DNA of 64,000 nt. Source: Lumbricus rubellus. Lineage: Eukaryota; Annelida; Clitellata; Crassiclitellata; Lumbricidae. The notes under the pieces were generated by a model. The model saw only the letters and a list, made by a program, of their open reading frames with translations. It did no database searches and was not told where the DNA came from. Position numbers and translations under genes: made by a program. Positions 22,862 to 32,123 of the stretch are shown here, in pieces (within the stretch, counting starts at the first letter, position 1; each line of letters opens with the position of its first letter). The stretch lies in contig OX243822.1 of assembly GCA_945859605.1 (NCBI GenBank), forward strand, positions 15,688,171 through 15,752,170, in the 5' to 3' direction.

Positions 22862-24130
22862 TCTCCCCCGGAGCGCCGTAGGTGTGGTAGACTCATATAC
22901 CAACCGGTGGTGTAATTGTCCGATGCGTACGCCTTGACGCGGCGGGGGGAGCTACAGCCGGCCACGCGCTCTTCGAAGGCCCCGGAGGGCGAAAGTCGGT
23001 GACCAAGTACGCAAGGGCCGAGACCGACGGAAGGAAGGCGGAAACGAACGCGACTGATTACCGCCAAGTGGAAGCCGACCAACCGTCGCAGAAACAACGG
23101 AGAAATCAACAACAACCGGGAGAAACTCGTCAACCGGACAACGGAAGGCGCGGCCGTTGAAAGTAGTGCCGAACGTATCTCGAGAAGCAACAACTCCAAC
23201 AACAACTGAAAGAACAACATCAACGGAAAGGAATGTCGAGCAACGGTGGGCGGAAGACGAACACGGACGCGTTTACCCTCCGCTGAAGTGAACGTCGACC
23301 AACCACCGTAACTTGAGAAGAAAACAACTTCCAACAGCAACAAAAAAGGAACTGTCGAGCAACAGAACACAGCGACGACGAAACGCAGAAACAACACATC
23401 TACAACGAAGAACAACGTGAATATAGCAAACCAACAACAACCGGTTCTTCGCTCCTGGCTTGCGGGAGACGAGAGCCGAACATGAAGACAGAAAACGGAG
23501 GAAACTGAAAGAAAGCGAGCGGAAGACGAATCGGGAAGCTCGTCCAAATAGAAACCAACAGCAGACGGAGGAGACGCGACCGGTCAACTGTAGGCTACAA
23601 CGGAACGAGGCGCTGTTGAACAGGGAAATCGGTCAACTCCCGCTCCAGAACTGCCAAGACTGAGCAACGAGTAACGCCCATGACCTGATCGGCTGGTGAA
23701 ATCCAACTAAAACGCAGCAACGTCGAAGGCGAAAGGACAACAGAAACAACGAAGGAAAATGAACAGACGAAAGACAAGGAAAATGGAAAACTGAAGAAAA
23801 GAAAACAATAAAAAGAAAAAAACAAAGGGAAAAAATATTATAGGCCTATATACACGTATATATATAAAGGAATCTGAAAAGAGCGAAACCAGAAAACTTC
23901 GAAAACTATAGGCCTACAACAAAAAGGACAATGATTTTAAATAAATAATAACCGGCAACACAGTTAAACATAAAAGAAAACATCGAGAACTACGTCAGCA
24001 CAAAGAACAACTGGAAGGCAGAAAACAAAACAACAGAGCAAAAGAAAACGAAGCAGAAACCCATACGAAATCAAGAAATATTTGGAAGACGGTAAAGACC
24101 TATGTTGTCATACACCGTCGTAAAACAAAC
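22862..24130. other. A/C/G-rich, T-poor tract, unknown
   Basis: The plus strand is dominated by AAC, GAA and CGG words, with T scarce from about 22,990 to 24,070. Frames on both strands are long only because stops are rare in this composition. No domain, splice pattern or repeat family was recognised. Confidence 0.4.
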
Positions 24131-24226
24131 ATCATCATTGCTCGGGAGCTGACTATTGAGACGGCCTCAAAGCTGACAAGATGGTCTGTCTTGACGCGTG
24201 GTAAACACGTGTTGAGTGTTCCAGAA

Positions 24227-24660
24227 CTATAGTGGAAGGAGTAAGTTCTGAAACTCGGCTGAGCGTTGGAGGACAATTGGCCTGGAGGTTCGGTATCCGA
24301 CTACAGAAGCTGTCGTTCCTGCACTGGCGTTCTGCACCTGCCTGGCGCTACGGAAGTCACTGGGACCTGCGACGACAGTTCTACTCCTGGTGCTACAGAA
24401 GCCTTGCTGCGTGGACGTTCTACTCTGGCACGGTGATGACGGTTCGACTCCTGGCGCTGTGGAAGCTGCTACACCGTACCGACGTTCTACTCCTGGCACT
24501 GCAGAAGAAGCCTTGCTACATGCGTAGACATTCTGACTCTGACGCTACAGAAATCGTTGCAAACTGTATATCGACTTTCCAAAACTGAAGCGCTACATAA
24601 ATTGCCGTGTGAACCGGACTGCAATCTGCACTGCCATTGCTGTTTTCCTAATAAATGAGT
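24227..24660 (+). repeat. Short degenerate tandem repeat (TTCTACTCCTGGC units)
   Basis: The words GTTCTACTCCTGGC, GCTACAGAAGCCTTGCT and close variants recur about every 40-60 bp from 24,300 to 24,520. An AATAAA follows at 24,649. Origin unknown; it could be the untranslated end of a retroelement. Confidence 0.4.
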
Positions 24661-25643
24661 TTAAGCCTTGTCTGCTAGTCTTCAGCACACCACTGAAGCC
24701 TTACTGCGCGGACTTATCGAGGGTACCCTGACGACCGGGGCTGGTATTGGTCAACCTGGGTGTTTCGCCCAGCCCTTGGTTTTCTACACTTCAATTGATT
24801 GATGTGGATGTCGCTCTGATTGACTTAATCTGAATTGTTCCGAAACTAGCCTACCTAATAATATTATTCTTAAAGCTTAGGCAAAATTTTCATAGGTCAT
24901 GTTTCTTGCATGATCCGCGCTTTCTGCATTGCCACTCTGCTGAGAGAGCCTTCGAGACAGGCGCTTAATTGTTAAGTGATGGTTGGCATCTTGTCATAAA
25001 ATAAAATCGAACTGAATGCACTTACACAGAGCAAAAGAAAGTGAATTCGTTGTTCATTTTGTCTGTTGTCAACGGAACTGAAATCAATGCGTTCACTGCA
25101 GCACACGCACTCTTTTCACGGCACTCATCATCAACGAAGGACATGATAACTATTCAGAAGCAAATCGTAACTAAGAAAGATCTCGGTTCTGAAAGGGTTT
25201 CCGCATAACCGAAACGAAAATCAAAGAGTTTCGAGGAAGTCTAGCGGCTGAACCTGCGTCGCACCTGCCATATAATTATAAAGACATATAAATATCTATA
25301 TAGGCCTATGTTATACATGTACATCTATTGGCTGTAGGGCATATAATATATGCCCTATATTAATGCCCTATATACAGCCAATTTGCAGATTTCTTTTGGA
25401 GTCGGTCGCTGTTGCAAACATAATTCGCCGAGTTTTTGCTCCACTTACTCTCTCCGTCGTCCTGAGACGTAAAATAAGGCAACGAAGGAATTCTTTAATT
25501 AAGTCCACAATTCCTCCGACGTCTCCCTTACTACAACAGCGTTGGGCCTTGGTCATTCAGCACGCCAGACTCTGGCACATCATCCATACAGACGCTACGC
25601 AATGAGCCTATAATTATATACGATAACAGAACACAACGACAAC
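24661..25643. other. Intergenic, no gene recognised
   Basis: An open stretch at 25,363-25,605 (plus) lacks any motif or splice context. Nothing else stands out. Confidence 0.45.
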
Positions 25644-25847
25644 GAGAAGATCCTGCGTGGCCGAGTGGGTTGTAGCCTGCTCGCCACGCTGGCGGCCCGG
25701 GTTCGATTCCCGGTCAGAGATTAATTTCTCGGATCTTTACTGCGGGTGGCTCGGTCGCAATATAAACGTGCAGTGAGAGGTTGAACTCTGCCTCCGACTG
25801 TAAAGGCCCTTTGGTCATATCACACAGTCGTTAAACTACTTTCCAGG
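25644..25847 (+). mobile_element. tRNA-derived SINE, family A, copy 3
   Basis: TSD ACAACGACAAC (25,633-25,643 and 25,848-25,858). Box A region GTGGCCGAGTGG and a perfect box B GGTTCGATTCC. It has a short insert after box B (CAGAGATTAATTTCTCGG) and a divergent tail (AAAGGCCCTTTGGTC) compared with copies 1 and 2, so it is a subfamily. Confidence 0.9.
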
Positions 25848-26482
25848 ACAACGACAACAACAGACCAGCGAACGGTGAAGAAGACCTCATCATAAGAGAC
25901 GACCGCCGGATAACTGCTTTCCAGATGATGATGTCTGCGGCGTCGGCTTTGACCCTTGACCCGACCGAAGAATGGCAGCAGGTTCCGATGGCGCCGTCGC
26001 CGTCCATGTTAACAGCTCATTGATTAATTCACTGGACAACACACAATTTGCCTTCTAAATGAAAATAGTAAATCTTTACTAATTTTGAGGTGCTGAACAC
26101 GAAAATGACAATGAAATTTGTCGATTGGTTCTAGTTTAGGAGAAACAGAGATGGTTACGTACAAATGTCTCAGTACGCAATACGCGTTGAGTAGGCCTAC
26201 CTAATTTATGTGAGCAACCATTATTTTTCTCACCACTGCATTTCAAACAACATGATTGAAACACAATAATGTATCGTATTGCAATATTAGCCTGGCATGC
26301 ACCCCTTACCCGTGTGCAAGAAATTTTCCAAAGTAGTCGAAAGACGAGAAAATGGCCGATTCTCTTTTGCTGTTCCAAGCAATCACGCAAATAACTGCTT
26401 CGGTACTTATGCATGGCTCCACCTGTTTCTGAAGACTGAAGGCATGACAAGGAGAGAGAGGTGTTTAATAGTGTAGCCAAAT

Positions 26483-27815
26483 ATGCCATCTGCAATGCAA
26501 CTGGTTCAGCATGGTGAAGGACTTCCCGTTCCGGATCTACCGAAAGAATTTGTCACTGATTCAGATGATGATGAGGGAAGCGACTTCAGTTTCTTCGCAG
26601 CCTTCAACATCCATGATGATCCAATAGATCTGCCACTGTGCACCATCTGCGCCACACATTCTGACTCAAGGTGAACTGAACGATCCTGTTCGCGACCTGG
26701 ACCTATCCAGGGCCAAGGCGGAGTTACTTGGATCAAGACTTACAAGAATGGAATCTTCTACAGGATTTAAATGCCCGAGTAACATCGTTTCGCACTCGTC
26801 ATGGGCAGTTTGAGAAAAATTTCACCAAGGAAGATGACCTTGTCTTCTGCTCCGATGTAGATTTTTTGATGAATGTCCACGGAATCAAACATTACCATCA
26901 AGAATGGCGAATACTCGTAGACTCCACGAAATTGAGTCTCAAAGCAGTGTTGCAGCATAATGGAAACCAACATCCATTCCGTTCGGCCATGCTGTCCTAT
27001 AGTGAAGGAACCTATGACAACCTATATGTAAACACTTGTGGAATGCTGTTCAATACATGTAGTAGGTATGGGTGGCATCTCTGTTGTGACTTGAAGGTGT
27101 ACTGGGTCTCTTGATGAGTCTGTAGCTTGGATATACATGTACTGAGCATTGAGCAATGCTGTTTACTATGTGAATAGGACAGTCGAGCAACTTGCCAAGC
27201 AAGGACTTTGCACTAAGTCAGAAGAAACTGGCATGGGAGGAAATCTCTGATCGTCGGAGATAAGTACATGCAGGCTATGTGCAACACCTAGCAATGGTTG
27301 AAACCCAGAAAAATCCTGTTATCGTCGCGAAACACCAAACTCAGTGTGATGAAGAACGTAATATAATTCATGTACCGGACTAGATAAGCTTTCTGGTGCT
27401 TGTATGTCAAATTCCTTGACGAAGCAATAATTAAAGAGGGCATTTTTGTTGGTCCTCAGATCGGTCAGCTATTCTGAGAGGAGATGTTCAACAACCTGCT
27501 TCAGGGTGACGAGAAACAAGCTTCGGACGCATTTCATCTGGTGTTAACTAACTTCTTCAGTAATGGCAGGGCAGAAAACTACAAGGACTTGGTTTAGTAA
27601 ATGTTGTATGACTCTATGTATTTCAAAGTTGGCTGCAATGTGTCCTGAAAGATCCACTTCTTCGTTCCCAATTGGATTATTCCCCATCAACTGCAGCATT
27701 GATATAGTGATGAGGACGGTGAACGCTTACACGAAGATGTTGCTGTCATGGAAAACAATAATCAGTACATGTACATTATGTTGGATGACTATTATACGCT
27801 TACTATGTTGGGCGC
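26483..27815 (+). pseudogene. Decayed copy of a multicopy invertebrate repeat gene of unknown function
   Basis: The pieces follow the order of a protein family I recall as repeated in invertebrate genomes and possibly transposon-linked: VRDLDLSRAKAELLGSRL, VFCSDVDFLM, EWRILVDSTKLSLKAVLQHN, WHLCCDLKV, IKEGIFVGPQIGQL, then SDEDGERLHEDVAVMEN in another frame. Frameshifts occur near 26,745 and 27,600-27,700 and stops interrupt the middle (about 27,115-27,430), so no intact protein can be made. The biochemical role of the family is not known to me. Confidence 0.6.
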
Positions 27816-28013
27816 TGTGGTGTAGGGGTATATTCAGTGCCTTTGAGTAGCAAGGTTTTGGGTTTCAATCCACCTCAAGTCGCCGCATAGGGACCCTGAA
27901 CAAATCCTTCACTCGTAGTTGCTCGTGCGCTTCATGAAACTCCGATTCAGTGTCCGCGCAGATCGGGAGCGCCTCAGATTAGATTCCTGAAGGGGCGGTG
28001 TAACAAGTGCTCA
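27812..28013 (+). mobile_element. tRNA-derived SINE, family B, copy 2
   Basis: A box A-like TGTGGTGTAGGGG and a box B-like GGTTTCAATCC are followed by the tail ACCTCAAGTCGCCGCATAGG, CAAATCCTTCACTCG and CCTGAAGGGGCGGTGTAAC. The head GGGCGCTG begins at the end of the decayed gene at 26,483. No TSD was identified. Confidence 0.6.
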
Positions 28014-28404
28014 TACATACATAGGCCAACTTGGACGTTCACCGGAGATAATCCTGAGCAGTTGTACAAGAGACGGTGGAAAGTAGAAGCAAATTTTACT
28101 GGTACAAATGTCATTATGTAGCCTACGCATTGTTCTATTAATAGAAACTCTTGAAGATTTCAGAGAAACAGGAGCCAATTATGAAATTTCATTGTCATAT
28201 TCGTGTTCAGCACCCTGAAATCTTTAAGAAATTGCAAATTTCATGTCAAAGGCAAAACTTTTATGAAAATTTGTTGTCCAGTAATTATTATTTCGTCGTA
28301 GCAATCGGTCGCCCAATCGTCAATCTATGGCTGAATATTACAAGACGCGGCATCGGCGATGGGGGCGGTGGCGGCGGCGATGGGATGGCGGCGATGGGTG
28401 GAGT

Positions 28405-28515
28405 GGGCGATGGGGTGGAGGGAGCGATGGGGTGGAGGGGGCGATGGGGTGGAGGGGGCGATGGGGTGGAGGGAGCGATGGGGTGGAGGGGGGCGATAGG
28501 TGGAGGCGGCGTCGG
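28405..28515 (+). repeat. 18-bp G-rich minisatellite
   Basis: Tandem GGGGTGGAGGGGGCGAT units (about 17-18 bp) with a few substitutions. Glycine- and tryptophan-rich frames come from it. Confidence 0.85.
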
Positions 28516-28664
28516 CGGCGACGGTGCTCGCGTTTAACTGCCTTCATAAAAGTGTATGATGACGCAGGTGGCCGAAGAGGCTGGTGCAGTCGTCAGAGGC
28601 AGCGAGAATCATTTGAGGGCAAGACGAAGAGAGATTGCCACTGGTCGACTGTCATTGACGAGGA

Positions 28665-28772
28665 CGGAAGAACGGAAGGACGGACGGACGAAAGGACGGA
28701 CGGACGGACGAAAGGACGGACGGACGGACGAAAGGACGAAAGGATGGAAGGACGGAAGGACGGAAGGACTCA
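28665..28772 (+). repeat. (GGACGGACGAAA)n-type array
   Basis: Runs of GGACGGAC alternate with GAAAGGACG and GGAAGGACG blocks. Purine-rich and imperfect. Confidence 0.85.
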
Positions 28773-29470
28773 CACAGTCACTAACAGCACGATTACACGG
28801 TGTTCTTCTGTCATACAACAAGCGCATCTGGGGTGGGTAAGGCGGGGAAGAGGAGCAGTAAAACAGACAGAGGCCGACAGACAGACTGATAGCCTGAAAG
28901 AGTGATATAGTCTTACAGATGGATGGACATACAATGTCATACAGCGACAATTAAAATGACAGAAACTGCAGTCTGCATGCAGAATCGCAGTCACGTAAAA
29001 AAAGAGGACATGAGAACAGACGGCCTTCAGACAAATTAACGCCTACGATTCAACAGCAGGGACACTGTAAGTCACGGCAAGTCATTTGAGTCGATTTGAC
29101 GTAGGCCCATATTGTCTATTTTACTCTTTAACTGCCTTACGATCTGCCAAAAATTCTATAGGCCTACAATTTGTAATGTCTTCCTTGTATTTAATTTCTT
29201 TGACCTGCTGAATAACTCCCATGACCCTGATGTGACATGCTGAAATCGTAGGCCTTTTGGCTATTCCTGGTGTCTCCGTTGGTCAATAGGGGCCTACCTA
29301 GAAATTCGACACGTTCGTCGTTTACAATGAAGTTCACAAATCTGGTTAGGCAATTTGGTAATAGGGCCTATATTTGGATTAGTTATTGAGATCTAGTTTT
29401 CACGTCATAAACATCGATATCTTTAATTAGAATAGAATAGCGCTAGCGGGGCTGATCGAGACATAACAAT

Positions 29471-29778
29471 CAAAGCCGTAGCCAAGATTTCATATGGGGG
29501 TGGATCACGTTGATGAGTGTTTACTCGACCGTGAGAAAACCGACAAACAACCGCATCAACTGAATAAGGAGTTTGAAGAATCGTCGTGAGCTCTCATGCA
29601 TAGCGGTTCTGCATGGACGGTCAATACATTACACACTGTTGTTCTTAGTACTTATTACATCATATGCTATAGGCCTGTATAGTAAATGCATTATTTCATT
29701 TTACAGTATTTCATTTTAGGGTGTTCAAAGTTCAAACACCCAATACACCCCATAGCAGCCTAGCTACTGCATGTCTTT
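29471..29778. mobile_element. Decayed hAT MITE, relative of 15,154
   Basis: TSD ATAACAAT (29,463-29,470 and 29,779-29,786). The left end is CAAAGCCGTAGCCAAG; the right end is diverged (GCTACTGCATGTCTTT). Words near the right end (GTTCAAACACCCAATACACC) match 15,440-15,465 and an inverted scrap at 30,250-30,290. Confidence 0.6.
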
Positions 29779-29829
29779 ATAACAATAATAATTTTCGTTT
29801 ATTGATAATCCGGTTATCAATATGACATG

Positions 29830-29955
29830 GATGGATAACATTCGATCCTGGACTGGAATGACGATGGAGCAGATCACGAGAAGCACGGAGGATCGACAGG
29901 AATGGAGAAGAATAGTTCATGATGCGGCCAACCCTCGCTGCGAGGACGGTTGAAG
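29830..29955 (+). pseudogene. LINE C-terminal tail fragment
   Basis: The frame NIRSWTGMTMEQITRSTEDR and then EWRRIVHDAANP is the extreme C-terminus of the same LINE-type family. Strongly 5'-truncated. Confidence 0.6.
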
Positions 29956-29999
29956 AACAGAACAGAACAGATAATCCGGTTGACAGACCGCAACCGGTT

Positions 30000-30850
30000 A
30001 CACTATTAGGCCTATAGGTGTAGGTCTACAGCTATGCAAGTAGGACTAAGGAACAGGGCCATATATCATTTCCGTCTATTATAAACACTGTGTCTAGACG
30101 GTAATGGCTGCACACATGGGCGGAGACTTAGGGGGACAAGGGGACGGTTTCCTAAATGAATATGGTTGGGACGGTCCATGCATCTTCCTCCCCCCAATCG
30201 TTAAGTGTCAGGACATGGACATTATTGTTATAAATAAAGTAGCTAGGCTGCTAGGGGGTGTATTGGGTGTTTGAACACCCTAAAATATCCCCCGTATAGT
30301 CTAGACCGGTTAATTCCATCCGCGGGGATAGACTAATTCATCTCCCCGGATAGCTTTCAGGAGGGGATAGAATATCACGTGACACCGGCCCACGCCTGAT
30401 GGCAGAGAGGTGAAGAAGAAGAACCAACAGCATGTTTTCGAAAGATATAGTTTTGCCCGCAGATTCTGCTAACTTTACAGCAACTTCAATGAGTATGCAT
30501 AGGCTATTATGGCTCTAAAAGGCTGGTTTATTGCTTAATTAATTTTCGGCTGAGCTTAATGAGTATTAACGATAATAAGAACGCTTAGAGCCAATAAGTA
30601 AATTCGAGTTGATTTCTCTTCTTCTCTTCTCTTCGAGTTGCTTTCTCTATCGTTGTATAATAGTGAGAACCGGAGGCACGAGCGACGCCGTGGGCTAATT
30701 AATCTCTCATCAGCATCCATCTTGTTTCCCGTGACGTCAGCCTCGAGTCTTTGCATTCTTCGCTGAAAGTCTGAACTCTTTGCACCGCGTTCTGCTCAGT
30801 AGGTTACTGTAGTCATGAACCAGTATACCCTGCGTGATATTGATTCCAAT
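30000..30850. other. Intergenic with transposon scraps
   Basis: A half copy of the P-family hAT end at about 30,115 (GGGCGGAGACTTAGG) and an inverted end of the CAAGGCCGTAGC family at about 30,235-30,300. No gene. Confidence 0.5.
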
Positions 30851-30854
30851 ATTG

Positions 30855-31562
30855 TTATAAATTTCATTTTGGGCTTGATCAGTGCATGTGGATCGGTATT
30901 ATTCAGACAGGATATAATTATAAAAGATATGAAAATTACCAAGATTTTGAAGAGTTAGAAGTTATCGGATTACGTGGAAAACCCCGCGTCGATGTCGCAG
31001 GGAATTGAATTGTTGTCTAATAACACACACCACCGTGCACCTACATAATTTGCGATTAAGACAAGACCGTTTGTATAACATGACACCGTGGATTAGTGGG
31101 GTGGTGATCAACCGCCCCTTGGTACTACTTGCTCTGTTTTGTCAGCCCTTCTAATTTAGTTCACCGAACGAATTTGAGCTGACAACATCGCAAAAACACG
31201 TGTAATTTGTGTTAAATATTAAACCTGTTGTTTGATGTATGATTAGGTATTTAGAAGATGACATATCACAGAAAACGACTTTCCGATTGAGCCGTTCCAT
31301 GAGACTCTGGTGGTGTTATATAAATGTCTTTCGACGTCTGTCTACCTGCCCATGTCTCCGGTCGTTACCGCTAAGACCAACTTATTGAACTTGTGTCGAT
31401 GTTACGCCATTCATTGCTATTCATAGCTTTTCGCGCGCGCACCACCTTCTCATTTGCTTTACAACGTCGTCGCTTTCGTCATAAATCGTTGTCATGGCAA
31501 CGGCTATAAACAATTTGATAATTTAAAGTCTAATAAACTTTGCTTTATTAAATTCATTCTGG
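30855..31562. repeat. Left arm (part 1) of a ~1 kb inverted repeat
   Basis: Reverse-complementary to about 37,410-38,075, with shared words TTTTGGGCTTGATCAGTG, AAGATTTTGAAGAGTTAGAAG and GCAACGGCTATAAA. The arm is cut at 31,567 by the Gypsy element and resumes at 35,479. The two arms differ by small indels and about 10-20% substitutions by eye. Confidence 0.8.
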
Positions 31563-31567
31563 CACAC

Positions 31568-31939
31568 TGTCACGTATCACCGTCGTGACACGTGGACGAT
31601 CCTTCCGCCGATCCTTGGCCCATCCTCGTGCTGACGATCCTTCTTGGTTGCTGGCGCCCTCTGGTGTTTCCTGATGGTAGCTGGAGGGGCGTCAGCGACT
31701 AGTCAGTCTGCTGACCGCTGCCGACGTGTCTGGACGAAGGCTGGAGCGAGAGGGAAGGGACTCGGAGGAAAGACTGTCTTGGAGAACTGCGACGATTTAT
31801 TAAACTTATGTTACTGTCGACGCCTAAAGAAAGGCTATTTCTGTTTGAATATATTAGAAGTATAATAACGAAGACGTGTTGAAGTTTATGATAGTAAAAG
31901 AACCTGGTGAATCGACGCAGTTAAAGGGTCGATGTCACA
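31568..31939 (+). repeat. 5' LTR (372 bp)
   Basis: TG...CA ends; identical to the 3' LTR. It contains a 73-codon chance frame that appears in both copies. It starts just after TSD CACAC (31,563-31,567), and the primer-binding site follows. Confidence 0.9.
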
Positions 31940-32123
31940 TTTGGCGCAGCCGTACAGAAACACGCAGTCTTCACGTTAGAGGTGAGTCACTTCATTCCGC
32001 CATTTATCGGGTTTAATCTGGCTCCAGCCGAGAATAGGGATAATTTGAGTGTATGTGCATTGCAGGGTGTGTTATTTTGTGTTTGTTTTTCGCGGTGTCG
32101 ATCTATTTGTGCGGTCCGTTATT

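Noticed and set aside
22801..23547. 248-codon minus-strand ORF
   Set aside because: Low-complexity Phe/Leu/Ser/Arg composition from the T-poor tract. It overlaps SINE copy 2, has no domain, and other frames are equally open.
31644..31865. 73-codon ORF present twice (also 35,183-35,404)
   Set aside because: It lies in the LTRs; the duplication only reflects LTR identity.
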